Source of the DNA: Aphodoplasma sp045592745 | GTDB lineage: Bacteria; Bacillota; Clostridia; UBA1381; UMGS1253 | Reading direction: 5' to 3' | DNA: 64,000 nucleotides | Assembly: GCA_045592745.1 (NCBI GenBank) | Contig: JAZNVH010000031.1 | Coordinates: 1 to 64,000, forward strand | Part shown: positions 16,854 through 26,021 of the stretch, piece by piece | Layout of the letters: the number at the start of each line of letters is the position of its first letter | Numbering within the stretch: the stretch's first letter is position 1 | Notes under the pieces: generated by a model | Seen by the model: the letters and a program-made list of their open reading frames with translations, nothing else | Databases searched by the model: none | Told to the model about the DNA's origin: nothing | Translations under genes and position numbers: made by a program

Positions 16854-17933
16854 TTATAAAAGCTCCGAAGCGCTTTGTGCTCCGCTTTCGCTTTTAATAT
16901 CTATCTTCCAGCCCGTAAGCTTTGCTGCAAGACGTGCATTCTGTCCTGCCTTACCTATTGCGAGCGAAAGCTGTGAATCAGGAACTATAACACGTGCCGA
17001 CTTAGATTGCTCATCAACATCTACGCTGACAACACTTGATGGACTAAGGCTTGCCGCAATGTACTCTGCAGGATTTTCGCTCCATTTTATAATATCAATC
17101 TTTTCTCCGCCGATTTCATCGCTTATAACCTGAACTCTGCGTCCCTGTGCACCTATGCAAGCGCCCTGTGCATCAACGTTTTCATCATGTGAATAAACGG
17201 CAATCTTTGTTCTTGAGCCTGCCTCACGGCAAATGCCCTTTATCTCAACAATACCTTGTGCAATCTCGGGAACTTCGCTTTCAAAAAGCTTTTTCACAAG
17301 ACCAGGATGTGCACGTGATACTAAAATCTGCACTCCCTTTGAGCCGCTTTCAACCTTCATAACAAATACTTTTAGTCTGTCGTGGAAATTATAGCTTTCA
17401 GTTGGTATCTGCTCTGTGGGCATCAAAAGTGCCTCTGTATTTGAAACCTCTAAAAATACCTTGCCTTTTTCTATGCGCTGAATTACACCTGTGATAATTT
17501 CGCTTTCCTTATCTGAATACTCGTTAAGAATTATGCCACGCTCCGCCTCACGTATACGCTGCATAACTACCTGCTTTGCGTTTTGTGCTGCAATTCTTCC
17601 AAAGTTTGCAGGTGTTACCTCAATGTTTACGATATCACCTACATTGTGCGAAACATTTATCTTGCGTGCATCTTCAAGGCTGATTTGCTCATGCTCATTT
17701 TCAACAAGCTCTACAACCTCTTTTTGAGCATATACGTTGATTTCTCCTGTGGTGTCATTGATGTTTACCATAACATTTTGCGCCGCATTAAAATTTCTTT
17801 TATATGCCGCTACAAGCGCTGCTGTAAGAGCATCTAAAAGTACATCTTTGCTGATTTGCTTTTCTTTGCAAAGCGCATCAAGTGCCAAAATAAGTTCTTC
17901 ATTGTTGTTTGTTTTGCTAACCTTCTTTTTCAT
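16854..17933 (-). CDS. nusA: Transcription termination/antitermination factor NusA
   Basis: NusA binds RNA polymerase and nascent RNA and modulates pausing and termination. The 359-aa product has the N-terminal polymerase-binding domain, an S1 domain (about 135-200, GVIQRIEKGKVFLEVS), and two KH domains (GACIGAQGRRVQ and SLAIGKAGQNARLAAKLTGW). There is no C-terminal acidic repeat region, as in most Firmicutes. It follows rimP in the standard operon. Confidence 0.97.
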   Translation of the reverse strand: MKKKVSKTNNNEELILALDALCKEKQISKDVLLDALTAALVAAYKRNFNAAQNVMVNINDTTGEINVYAQKEVVELVENEHEQISLEDARKINVSHNVGDIVNIEVTPANFGRIAAQNAKQVVMQRIREAERGIILNEYSDKESEIITGVIQRIEKGKVFLEVSNTEALLMPTEQIPTESYNFHDRLKVFVMKVESGSKGVQILVSRAHPGLVKKLFESEVPEIAQGIVEIKGICREAGSRTKIAVYSHDENVDAQGACIGAQGRRVQVISDEIGGEKIDIIKWSENPAEYIAASLSPSSVVSVDVDEQSKSARVIVPDSQLSLAIGKAGQNARLAAKLTGWKIDIKSESGAQSASELL

Positions 17934-17985
17934 TCTTTATAACCATCCCTTTCTGTTAAATGTATATATATATTATTTTTATATT

Positions 17986-18447
17986 TTAAAATTTAACCGC
18001 AAGTCTTGTATAGACTGCATCATTTTTATCATAAACAATGATTTGACTGTCGTCCGTTTCAACAGTGATGTTCTTACCATCATAGTCTTTAAGCACACCA
18101 CAAAATTCCTTCTTGCCATCACGCGGAGCAAAAAACTTTACATCGACATCGCGTCCCATAAAACGAACAAAATCCTTGTCTCGCTTTAGCTCTCTGTCAA
18201 TACCCGGCGAGCACACCTCGAGCATATACGCTTCTTTTATAGGGTCAATTCTGTCAAGCTCACTGTCAAGTGCACGCGACACCTTTTCACAGTCATCAAT
18301 ACCGACGTTTTCTTCATCCTTGTCGATATATACTCTAAGGTAGTAATCGCTGCCTTCCTTTTTGTATTCAACCTCAATAACCTCGCAGCCAAACTGCATA
18401 GCAATCGGTGCTGCAAGCTCGTATACAATTTGTTCCGTCTTTGACAT
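17986..18447 (-). CDS. rimP: Ribosome maturation factor RimP
   Basis: RimP is needed for 30S subunit maturation. From the Met at 18447, preceded by AAAGGAG, the product is 153 aa, the usual size, with YDELA-like N-terminal helix, YYLRVYIDKD, the DCEKVSRALDSELD segment and the closing ribosome-binding barrel. It is the first gene of the operon; the longer upstream frame crosses a leader hairpin and is not credible. Confidence 0.94.
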   Translation of the reverse strand: MSKTEQIVYELAAPIAMQFGCEVIEVEYKKEGSDYYLRVYIDKDEENVGIDDCEKVSRALDSELDRIDPIKEAYMLEVCSPGIDRELKRDKDFVRFMGRDVDVKFFAPRDGKKEFCGVLKDYDGKNITVETDDSQIIVYDKNDAVYTRLAVKF

Positions 18448-18490
18448 AAAAAAGACACTCCTTTCTTTACAAAAAGCATTATACAAACGT

Positions 18491-18519
18491 GAAAGAGTGG
18501 GCGTATGTCCCACTCTTTC
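18491..18519 (-). other. Leader hairpin of the rimP-nusA operon
   Basis: GAAAGAGTGGG pairs perfectly with CCCACTCTTTC over a seven-base loop, about 25-50 bases after the predicted transcription start. No T-run follows on the minus strand, so it is not a standard terminator. It may stabilise the mRNA or be a protein target; NusA autoregulation is one possibility. Confidence 0.5.
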
Positions 18520-18548
18520 GCATAGTCTATCATTTACAATCTAACCAT

Positions 18549-18577
18549 ATTATAACACACAAAAACACATAATGCAA
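18549..18577 (-). promoter_or_regulatory. Promoter of the rimP-nusA-infB operon
   Basis: On the minus strand TTGCAT and a consensus TATAAT are separated by 17 bases. The predicted start gives a leader of about 95 bases. It probably drives nine genes, rimP to ribF. Confidence 0.8.
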
Positions 18578-18697
18578 TAGATTTTTTGTTTTTATTATCT
18601 TTTTTTCAAATTTTAGTGCATTTTTACATTTTTTATGATAAAATAGCATTATAACAAGGGTATTTGTATTGTATCCAAACGAGAAAGGAAGATTAAA

Positions 18698-19618
18698 TTG
18701 TACGATACTATAATAATTGGCGGTGGCCCCGCCGGATTAAACGCTGCACTCTATGCACTTCGTGGCGGAATGAAAACACTTCTTATCGAAAAGCTCTTCT
18801 GCGGTGGTCAGGCAGCAACAACATACGAGGTTGAAAATTATATCGGCTTTCCCGAACCCGTTTCAGGCCCCGAGCTTGTAATGAGTATGGAAAAGCATGT
18901 AAAGCGTTTTGGCGCAGAAATTATAAACGACGATGTTTTATCACTTGAGCTTGAAGGTGATGTAAAAACAGTTGTGTGCTCAAAAGAAAAATATAGCGCA
19001 AAAACTGTAATTCTTTGCACAGGCGCAACCCCAAGAACACTTGGCCTTGAAAACGAAGATGCCCTTCGCGGAAGCGGCGTTTCATATTGTGCTACATGCG
19101 ACGGCGCTTTTTATCGCCAAAAAACTGTTGCCGTTGTAGGCGGAGGCGACACAGCGCTTGAAGATGCACTGTTTTTGGCCAATTTTACAAAAAAGGTATA
19201 TCTTATACACAGACGCGACAGCTTCAGAGGTGCAAAAATCCTTGTCGACAAAGTGCTTTCAAACGAAAAAATTACACTTGTTTATGACAGCGTAATTGAA
19301 AGTATAAACACGGACTCAGCCCTTATTGTAGAATCTTTATCTGTAAAAAATATAAAAACAAATGAAACAACAACCATTAATGTAAACGGCTTGTTTGTTG
19401 CAATAGGAACAAAGGCGGAAAACGGCTTGTTTAAAGACGCACTCAAATGTGATGAAGGTGGCTATATTGTAACTGACGAAACGATGAAAACAAGTATTGA
19501 CGGAGTATTTGCTGCCGGCGATATACGAAAAAAGCCACTAAGACAGATTATTACTGCCGCAGCTGATGGTGCTGTTGCGGCAACCTCTGCAATAGATTAT
19601 GTTTTAAAGCACAGCTAA
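18698..19618 (+). CDS. trxB: Thioredoxin reductase (NAD(P)H-dependent flavoprotein)
   Basis: Transfers electrons from NAD(P)H through FAD to a redox protein. The 306-aa product begins at a TTG codon after AAAGGAAG. It has the FAD motif IIGGGPAGLNAA at the very start, the active-site SYCATCDG (Cys-x2-Cys), the nucleotide-binding GGGDTALEDA, and the late FAD motif FAAGDIRKKPLRQI. It is transcribed alone. A related electron donor, such as ferredoxin-linked enzymes, could also fit this family, so the name is by similarity. Confidence 0.93.
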   Translation: MYDTIIIGGGPAGLNAALYALRGGMKTLLIEKLFCGGQAATTYEVENYIGFPEPVSGPELVMSMEKHVKRFGAEIINDDVLSLELEGDVKTVVCSKEKYSAKTVILCTGATPRTLGLENEDALRGSGVSYCATCDGAFYRQKTVAVVGGGDTALEDALFLANFTKKVYLIHRRDSFRGAKILVDKVLSNEKITLVYDSVIESINTDSALIVESLSVKNIKTNETTTINVNGLFVAIGTKAENGLFKDALKCDEGGYIVTDETMKTSIDGVFAAGDIRKKPLRQIITAAADGAVAATSAIDYVLKHS

Positions 19619-19640
19619 AGAGCGTGTAACATAAACGTAA

Positions 19641-19669
19641 TTGTATTTTTTTGGTGTATATGATATACT
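19641..19669 (+). promoter_or_regulatory. Promoter of the penicillin-binding protein gene
   Basis: TTGTAT and TATACT are spaced by 17 bases, about 60 bases before the GTG start. It begins shortly after trxB ends. Confidence 0.65.
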
Positions 19670-19729
19670 TAGTATGTATGAAAAGCTTTTTTAAATATTG
19701 TTACGTTTTGATAAGGGAGGTCACACTTC

Positions 19730-21973
19730 GTGAGCAGAGGACTTAGAATATTTTTAAAGGTGTTTTTAACCACATTCCTTATAGGAGCTTTAGTTGCAAG
19801 TACCGTTATTGTAGGTGGCTGCTTTGGTTTTTTCGGTCTTGATAAAGGTTTTGATGTAAATGCACTCGATTTAAATTTCACCTCGATTGTTTATTACACC
19901 GATGAAAACGGAAACGCCCATGAGCTTGAAAGACTTTATAAGTCACAAAATCGTGTATGGGCTGATATAAGCGAAATTCCAAAGTATATGCAAGACGCAT
20001 TTGTCGCAATTGAGGACGAACGCTTTTATAAGCACAACGGCGTCGATGTTGCACGTACGCTTAAAGCTACTATGACCTATATTTTCAAAGGTTCAAGCTC
20101 ATTTGGTGGCTCGACTATTACACAGCAGCTTGTAAAAAATATAACCGATGACAAGGCTGCAAGACCAACCCGTAAAGTGCGCGAAATGTGGCGCGCTATG
20201 GCTCTTGAAAGAAAGTACTCAAAAGAGCAAATTCTTGAGATTTATCTTAATACCATATATCTTTCAAATAATTGTAATGGTGTACAGTCCGCGGCAAATA
20301 AATATTTTGGCAAAGACATCAGCGAGCTTTCGCTGGCACAATGTGCATCGATTGCGGGCATTACTCAGTATCCAACAAAATATGACCCGCTCCAAAATCC
20401 TGAAAATAACATTGAAAAACAACGAATTGTCCTTGCAAAAATGCTTGAGCTTGGAAAAATTACTCAGGAAGAATACGACAGCGCAATCGCTGAAAAGCTT
20501 GATTTTGAAAACCACGCACTAAAAGGCAGCGACCATGTTCAGTCATATTTTATTGACCAGCTTATAAATGAGCTTATAGCGGATTTGCAAAAAAACAAGG
20601 GCTATTCGGCAGAGTTTGCTGAAAAAACTGTGTATAACGGCGGATTGAAAATTTATGCAACAATTGACCCTGCCGTTCAAAAGGCAATGGAAGATGTGTA
20701 CGAAAACAGCGCAAATTTCCCAAGCGTATATGGCTCGGTAACGCCACAGTCGGCAATGGTTGTTCTTGATGTGCACACAGGCGCTGTAAAAGGCAGCGTC
20801 GGCGGTATAGGCAAAAAGAGCAGTGACCGTATTTTAAACCGTGCATCTCAGTCATACAGACAACCAGGTTCTACTATTAAGCCTATCGCAGTATATGCAC
20901 CCGCTATTGAACAAGGCAAAATATCACCTTCAAGTATAGTTGAGGATGCACCAATCGATATAGGCGGTTGGAAACCTACAAACTACTATTCAGGATATAA
21001 AGGCAATGTTACTGTTCGTAACGCTTTAAAAGAATCAATGAATACACCTGCCATAAGAGTTCTTCAACAGGTTGGTGTAGACTATTCATATGATTTTATG
21101 ACAAAAAAGCTTGGCTTTACCTCGCTTGTAGATAACGAAACCCGAAATGGCAAAAAGTATACGGATAAAAACTTAAGTTCACTTGCGCTCGGCGGTCTTA
21201 CAGACGGCGTAAACGCAACAGAGCTTGCAGCAGCTTATGCAACATTTGCAAACAACGGACTCTACAATAAACCACACCTTTATACAAAGGTTGTAAACAG
21301 CGAAGGCGATGTCCTTCTTGAAAACAAAGCTCAACCCACAGTAGCAATGAGCGAAGCTACTGCGTTTATGACAAATTCGATGCTCCAAAGCGTAATAACA
21401 AACGGAACAGGTACTGCCGCAAGACTTTCAGGCTCTATGCCTGCAGGTGGCAAGACGGGTACAACAGACGACCAGAACGACAGATGGTTTGCAGGCTTTA
21501 CCCCATATTATTCAGCTGTTGTGTGGTATGGATATGACCAACCAAAGTCGCTTGAATTTTTAACGTATCATCCTTGTATGCCTGTTTGGAAAAAGGTTAT
21601 GAACGAAATTCATAAAAACCTTCCTGTAAGAAACTTTAATATGCCGTCAACTGTTGACAGCGCGCAGGTATGTTCACTTACCGGAAAGCTTGCAACAGAC
21701 GGATGCACTAAAATTACAGAGTACTTCAAGACAGGAAAACGTCCTACCTCATATTGCTCAGGGCATTCTGATTTGGACACTACTGTAGATGAAAATATAA
21801 TAGATTTAACTCCTGAATCCGAGGGCGAACAAACACCTGATGGATCACTTGTGCCGGAAGATGTCACAGCACCTCAGAATACATCTGAGCCAGTGACCAT
21901 CCCATCTGAAAACCCAACTGTTCCAGTCCAACCAACTCCGCCTGGCGATAATGACATAATTGTTCTTGATTAA
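19730..21973 (+). CDS. Class A penicillin-binding protein (PBP1a family)
   Basis: A bifunctional peptidoglycan glycosyltransferase and transpeptidase. The 747-aa product starts at GTG after AGGGAGG. It has one N-terminal membrane helix (about 5-38), a GT51 domain with EDERFYKHNGVD and GGSTITQQLVKN, and a transpeptidase domain with PGSTIKP (SxxK), SMN (SxN) and GKTGTT (KTG). The last 60 residues are a Pro/Thr/Glu-rich tail, likely wall-spanning linker. It converges on the rplQ end of the ribosomal operon. Confidence 0.95.
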   Translation: MSRGLRIFLKVFLTTFLIGALVASTVIVGGCFGFFGLDKGFDVNALDLNFTSIVYYTDENGNAHELERLYKSQNRVWADISEIPKYMQDAFVAIEDERFYKHNGVDVARTLKATMTYIFKGSSSFGGSTITQQLVKNITDDKAARPTRKVREMWRAMALERKYSKEQILEIYLNTIYLSNNCNGVQSAANKYFGKDISELSLAQCASIAGITQYPTKYDPLQNPENNIEKQRIVLAKMLELGKITQEEYDSAIAEKLDFENHALKGSDHVQSYFIDQLINELIADLQKNKGYSAEFAEKTVYNGGLKIYATIDPAVQKAMEDVYENSANFPSVYGSVTPQSAMVVLDVHTGAVKGSVGGIGKKSSDRILNRASQSYRQPGSTIKPIAVYAPAIEQGKISPSSIVEDAPIDIGGWKPTNYYSGYKGNVTVRNALKESMNTPAIRVLQQVGVDYSYDFMTKKLGFTSLVDNETRNGKKYTDKNLSSLALGGLTDGVNATELAAAYATFANNGLYNKPHLYTKVVNSEGDVLLENKAQPTVAMSEATAFMTNSMLQSVITNGTGTAARLSGSMPAGGKTGTTDDQNDRWFAGFTPYYSAVVWYGYDQPKSLEFLTYHPCMPVWKKVMNEIHKNLPVRNFNMPSTVDSAQVCSLTGKLATDGCTKITEYFKTGKRPTSYCSGHSDLDTTVDENIIDLTPESEGEQTPDGSLVPEDVTAPQNTSEPVTIPSENPTVPVQPTPPGDNDIIVLD

Positions 21974-22007
21974 AAAAGTTTAGATTTAAAACACTTTGTA
22001 AATACAC

Positions 22008-22037
22008 AAAAGCCGATGCATTTTCGCACCGGCTTTT
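22008..22037. terminator. Bidirectional terminator between the PBP gene and rplQ
   Basis: AAAAGCCGATGC and GCACCGGCTTTT form a stem with one mismatch and a six-base loop. A/T runs on both sides let it end transcription from both converging units. Confidence 0.85.
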
Positions 22038-22075
22038 ATAATATTATCCAAAAGGATTTATACTTTGTTTACCGA

Positions 22076-22423
22076 TTATACAAGCTCTAAAACAGCCATC
22101 TCAGCAGCATCGCCGCGTCTTGGTCCTATTCTTGTAATTCTTGTATATCCGCCGTTTCTCTCGGCATATTTCGGCCCAATCTCGCTAAAGAGCTTTGCTA
22201 CAACATCCTCTCTCATAACAAAGGCAAGCGCCTGACGTCTTGAGTGAAGTGTGTTTTCCTTAGCAAGTGTAATCATCTTTTCTGCCATGCTTCTTGTTTC
22301 TTTCGCACGTGCAACTGTTGTTTCAATTCTTCCTGTATCAAGAAAGCTTGTAACAAGGTTGCGAAGCATTGCCATTCTTTGGTCGGTAGGACGACCTAAT
22401 TTTCTTGTTCCCGGCATAACCAA
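22076..22423 (-). CDS. rplQ: 50S ribosomal protein L17
   Basis: The 115-aa product starts PGTRKLGRPTDQRMAMLRNL and ends ITRIGPRRGDAAEMAVLELV, the complete L17 signature. L17 surrounds the peptide exit tunnel. It is the last gene of the alpha operon, directly after rpoA, and is followed by a bidirectional terminator. Confidence 0.97.
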   Translation of the reverse strand: MVMPGTRKLGRPTDQRMAMLRNLVTSFLDTGRIETTVARAKETRSMAEKMITLAKENTLHSRRQALAFVMREDVVAKLFSEIGPKYAERNGGYTRITRIGPRRGDAAEMAVLELV

Positions 22424-22465
22424 AACCTCCTTTGACTCAAAATACCGTATTTATCTTGTCTTTAA

Positions 22466-23419
22466 TCAGTCTTCTTCTCTGCGAAGTGCAAGATTTAAAG
22501 ACTCTAATTTGTGAATTACCTCTTCAAGTGACTTTCTTCCGAGGTTGCGAACCTTCATCATGTCTTCTTCGGTCTTATTTGCAAGGTCTTCAACAGTGTT
22601 GATACCTGCACGCTTCAAGCAGTTATAAGAACGAACTGACAAATCAAGCTCCTCAATCGTCATTTCAAGCACTTTTTCTTTTTTGCTCTCTTCCTTCTCA
22701 ACCATAATCTCAACATTTCTTGCATTGTCGGAAAGGTCGATAAAGAGTGACAAATGCTCACTCATAATTTTTGCCGCAAGGCTGATTGCCTCGTTCGGCT
22801 TAAGTGTACCATTTGTCCATACCTCAATAGTGAGTTTGTCAAAATCATAAGCTGCACCAACACGAGCTGGTTCAACCTTATAATTAACTTTTTTAACCGG
22901 TGTATAAATTGAGTCTACCGGTATAACTCCTATAATCTGCACAGGTGCATTTTCGCGGTTCTTTTCTGCCGAAATATATCCTCTGCCCTTTGACATTGAA
23001 AGCTCGATATAAAGCTTTGCATCTTCGCCGAGCGTCGCAATATATAAATCGGGATTTAATATCTCGATATCCGCGTCTGTTTTGATATCTCCCGCAGTAA
23101 CTACACACGGACCCTGTGCATCAATATACACTGTTTTAGGCTCATCTGTGTGAATTTTTGCTGCGATTCCCTTTATATTCAACACAAGCTCTGTAACATC
23201 TTCTTTAGCTCCAGGTATTACAGAAAACTCGTGGAGCACGCCGTCAATCTTAATCGAATTTACAGCTGCGCCCGGAAGAGAAGATAACAATATTCTTCTA
23301 AGAGAATTGCCGAGGGTTGTTCCATATCCACGCTCTAAGGGCTCTACAACAAATTTGCCGTAGTGATCCTCTTCACGCATCTCTATACATTCCACTCTTG
23401 GTTTTTCAATCTCTATCAT
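22466..23419 (-). CDS. rpoA: RNA polymerase alpha subunit
   Basis: The 317-aa product has the N-terminal assembly domain (GYGTTLGNSLRRILLSSLPG) and the C-terminal UP-element and activator-binding domain (EELDLSVRSYNCLKRAGI). The start at 23419 follows AAGGAGG; the longer frame upstream has no support. It lies between rpsD and rplQ as usual. Confidence 0.97.
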   Translation of the reverse strand: MIEIEKPRVECIEMREEDHYGKFVVEPLERGYGTTLGNSLRRILLSSLPGAAVNSIKIDGVLHEFSVIPGAKEDVTELVLNIKGIAAKIHTDEPKTVYIDAQGPCVVTAGDIKTDADIEILNPDLYIATLGEDAKLYIELSMSKGRGYISAEKNRENAPVQIIGVIPVDSIYTPVKKVNYKVEPARVGAAYDFDKLTIEVWTNGTLKPNEAISLAAKIMSEHLSLFIDLSDNARNVEIMVEKEESKKEKVLEMTIEELDLSVRSYNCLKRAGINTVEDLANKTEEDMMKVRNLGRKSLEEVIHKLESLNLALRREED

Positions 23420-23494
23420 GCAATATCCCTCCTTGCCCTGTTGGGCCAAAATACCTTACTCCAATAAACAATCTCAAAAAATATCAAAAGCTTA

Positions 23495-24115
23495 TTATTT
23501 GGAGTACAACTCGACGATTAAGTGCTCCTCGATTGGCAAATCAATATGCTCTCTCGATGCGAGTGATACAACCTTTGCCTCAAGTGAATCACGGTTAAGT
23601 TCGAGCCAATCCGGAATAAGTTTAGATTCTGTTATCTCAAGAATTTCCTTAATCTTTGCAGATTTCTTGGAATTTTCTCTGATAGAAATAACTTCTCCGG
23701 GTGATACGAGATATGAAGGAATATCTACTCTCTTACCGTTTACATCAAAGTGACCATGCAAAACAAGCTGTCTTGCCTCTGCTCTTGATGTACCAAATCC
23801 CAAACGATATATTACGTTGTCGAGTCTGCTCTCAAGAACTGAAAGCAGGTTTTCACCTGTTACACCCTTCATCTTGTTAGCCATTTCAAAATACTTTTTG
23901 AACTGACTCTCCAATACACCATAATATCTCTTTGTCTTTTGCTTCTCACGAAGCTGAACACCGTACTCGGAAAGCTTACGTCTGCTCTGACCGTGCTGAC
24001 CGGGTGTTCCTCTCTTTACAGAACATTTATCAGTATAGCATCTTTGACCCTTCAAGAAAAGCTTCTGACCTTCTCTGCGGCAAAGACGGCAAACTGCGCC
24101 AGTATATCTAGCCAT
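23495..24115 (-). CDS. rpsD: 30S ribosomal protein S4, zinc-binding type
   Basis: S4 nucleates 30S assembly and is an autoregulator in many bacteria. The 206-aa product has an N-terminal cysteine cluster (CRLCRREG then CYTDKC) typical of the C+ zinc form, and the S4 RNA-binding domain near 95-160 (SRLDNVIYRLGFG). It is encoded inside the alpha operon, unlike Bacillus subtilis where it is separate. The 110-base gap to rpsK shows small hairpins but nothing decisive. Confidence 0.97.
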   Translation of the reverse strand: MARYTGAVCRLCRREGQKLFLKGQRCYTDKCSVKRGTPGQHGQSRRKLSEYGVQLREKQKTKRYYGVLESQFKKYFEMANKMKGVTGENLLSVLESRLDNVIYRLGFGTSRAEARQLVLHGHFDVNGKRVDIPSYLVSPGEVISIRENSKKSAKIKEILEITESKLIPDWLELNRDSLEAKVVSLASREHIDLPIEEHLIVELYSK

Positions 24116-24225
24116 GTATTTTTACACCTCCGTTAATAATCTCGCCGACTTAAGTGTGCTTAAACATAGCACATATCGACATCTTTTCGTTCAAATAATC
24201 TTATGCAACGTGTGCATAACAAGAA

Positions 24226-24627
24226 TCATACACGTCTTCTCTTTGGAGGACGGCAACCATTATGCGGAATAGGCGTAACGTCTTTAATCATGTTGATATC
24301 AAGACCTGCTGCCTGCAACGCACGGATTGCAGCCTCTCTGCCCGCACCCGGACCTTTAACGTATACTTCAATGCTCTTTAAGCCATGTTCCATAGCCGCC
24401 TTTGCAGCTGTTTCTGCAGCCATCTGTGCTGCATAAGGTGTGCTCTTACGCGAACCTCTGAAACCAAGTCCGCCTGCGCTTGCCCACGAAATAGCGTTTC
24501 CTGCAACGTCTGTAATTGTTACGATAGTATTGTTAAACGTGGAGCGAATATGCGCTGCGCCTTTTTCTATATTTTTTCTATCTCTGCGCTTTGTACGTGT
24601 GGTTTTTTTAGTAGTTGCTTTAGCCAT
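24226..24627 (-). CDS. rpsK: 30S ribosomal protein S11
   Basis: The 133-aa product has the S11 landmarks: AHIRSTFNNTIVTITD, GFRGSRKSTPYAAQ and the C-terminal PHNGCRPPKRRRV. S11 lines the mRNA path on the 30S platform. It follows rpsM by 20 bases. Confidence 0.97.
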   Translation of the reverse strand: MAKATTKKTTRTKRRDRKNIEKGAAHIRSTFNNTIVTITDVAGNAISWASAGGLGFRGSRKSTPYAAQMAAETAAKAAMEHGLKSIEVYVKGPGAGREAAIRALQAAGLDINMIKDVTPIPHNGCRPPKRRRV

Positions 24628-24647
24628 TTAGCTTATTCCCTCCTTTA

Positions 24648-25016
24648 TTACTTCTTCTTATTAGCAATTGTTCTTGCAGGACCTTTTCTTGTTCTTGCGT
24701 TTGTCTTTGTTCTCTGACCACGAACAGGAAGTCCCTTTCTGTGTCTTATACCACGATAACAACCGATTTCCATGAGTCTCTTAATATCGAGTGCTACCTG
24801 TCTGCGAAGGTCACCTTCAACAGTATACTGGGCATCGATTGCATCACGCAATTTGCCGACTTCTTCGTCAGTCAAATCCTTAACTCTTGTATCAGGGTTC
24901 ACACCTGTTGCTGCGAGGATTTTGCTCGCCGCACTTCTGCCTATACCGTAGATGTAAGTAAGTCCTATTTCAACTCTCTTCTCTCTCGGTAAGTCAACTC
25001 CGGCTATTCTTGCCAT
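24648..25016 (-). CDS. rpsM: 30S ribosomal protein S13
   Basis: The 122-aa product begins MARIAGVDLPREKRVEIGLT and ends with the basic tail GQRTKTNARTRKGPART. S13 lies at the head of the 30S subunit and contacts the P-site tRNA. A 263-base structured spacer separates it from rpmJ upstream. Confidence 0.97.
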   Translation of the reverse strand: MARIAGVDLPREKRVEIGLTYIYGIGRSAASKILAATGVNPDTRVKDLTDEEVGKLRDAIDAQYTVEGDLRRQVALDIKRLMEIGCYRGIRHRKGLPVRGQRTKTNARTRKGPARTIANKKK

Positions 25017-25279
25017 AACTTTTTACACCTCCAAATTAAGCTCTTTATACGTTCGCGGAAAATAAATCCGCCCGGACGCGCCATAAGCGCCCGCAAGACT
25101 CAAACGAGTCTTAATATAGCCTTACACTAAAATACGAAGCCACTGCATTTTAATCTCACCAGGCTCAAAACTCAGATTTTGTCAGACGCACATGCGTCCA
25201 GCCGCGACAAAAACGAGTTATTTACAAATTTAGTGTGAGTTTTTTGACGCCTCCGCGCCATCGGTTAAAATTAAACTCA
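25017..25279 (-). promoter_or_regulatory. Structured RNA leader upstream of rpsM
   Basis: This 263-base gap has no gene. On the minus strand an outer stem pairs 25229-25239 with 25121-25131 (10 of 11 bases). Inside it, 25169-25219 folds into a long interrupted hairpin: AACTC/GAGTT, TTTTGTC/GACAAAA, GACGC/GCGTC. Downstream are AAGACT/AGTCTT (25095-25112) and a GCGGA/TCCGC pair. Such nesting suggests a ribosomal-protein autoregulatory leader, perhaps for S4 or S13; the ligand is inference. Confidence 0.55.
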
Positions 25280-25393
25280 TCAGCCCTGCTTTTGTTTGTG
25301 CTTGGGATTTTCACAAATCACCATAATCTTACCTTTTCTTTTAATCATTTTGCACTTTTCACAAATAGGCTTAACAGACGGTCTAACCTTCAT
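25280..25393 (-). CDS. rpmJ: 50S ribosomal protein L36, zinc-binding type
   Basis: A 37-aa product starting MKVRPSVKPICEKCKMIKRK and carrying the Cys-x2-Cys ... Cys-x4-His zinc set. AGGAGG lies nine bases before the ATG. It sits between infA and rpsM, the usual location. It is too short for ordinary length cutoffs but is certain. Confidence 0.96.
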   Translation of the reverse strand: MKVRPSVKPICEKCKMIKRKGKIMVICENPKHKQKQG

Positions 25394-25484
25394 TATAATT
25401 ACCTCCTTGTAAACACACATCTATTAAAGATGTGAATGTCGTAGACATGCGGCTCATCGCCGCCACAAAACAAGACTTTGTGTC

Positions 25485-25703
25485 TTATTTTGCTCTCCAT
25501 GTAATTCTTCCGCGAGTAAGGTCATACGGTGAAAGCTCAACCGTTACCTTATCCCCCGGCAAAATTCTTATGAAATTCATTCTAAGTTTGCCTGAAATAT
25601 GAGCAAGTATCCTGTGCCCATTTTCAAGCTCTACCTGAAACATTGCGTTCGGCAGTGCCTCGACTACGGTACCTTCAATTTCAATCATATCGTCCTTTGC
25701 CAC
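25485..25703 (-). CDS. infA: Translation initiation factor IF-1
   Basis: The 72-aa product, MAKDDMIEIEGTVVEALPNA through LSPYDLTRGRITWRAK, is a complete OB-fold IF-1. It blocks the A site during initiation. It lies between the KOW-domain gene and rpmJ. Confidence 0.97.
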   Translation of the reverse strand: MAKDDMIEIEGTVVEALPNAMFQVELENGHRILAHISGKLRMNFIRILPGDKVTVELSPYDLTRGRITWRAK

Positions 25704-25718
25704 GGATAAAGCCCCCTT

Positions 25719-25994
25719 TCAGTTTTCCTTAATATCTGTGCAAAGCTCTGATAAAGCTCTGCGGATTTCTGTGTTTGTAACCTTTTTTTTATCCTTTATC
25801 TTATCACCTATATAATCACAAACCATATTTGTAACCGCAAGGTGCTTGCGTTTTTTCTTCTTTGGGCAGTCGCTTTTTCGCAAATCGCCGTCGCACAAAT
25901 AAACAAATTCGTCATCTTGCGCCACAACAATGAAGCTGCGTCCTTTGTCGCGTCCTGCCTTGGAAATTACAACGCTTCCAATACAGATATCCAA
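25719..25994 (-). CDS. KOW-domain RNA-binding protein (L14e/L27e-like)
   Basis: A 91-aa protein with an N-terminal KOW-like segment (IGSVVISKAGRDKGRSFIVV), a strongly basic stretch (CPKKKKRKHL) and a helical tail. Proteins of this type are found between map and infA in many Clostridia and are annotated as KOW-domain or ribosomal L14e-like. A role on the ribosome is likely from context, not shown. Confidence 0.8.
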   Translation of the reverse strand: MDICIGSVVISKAGRDKGRSFIVVAQDDEFVYLCDGDLRKSDCPKKKKRKHLAVTNMVCDYIGDKIKDKKKVTNTEIRRALSELCTDIKEN

Positions 25995-26021
25995 AAAATC
26001 ACCTCATATTCAGTCTTACTT

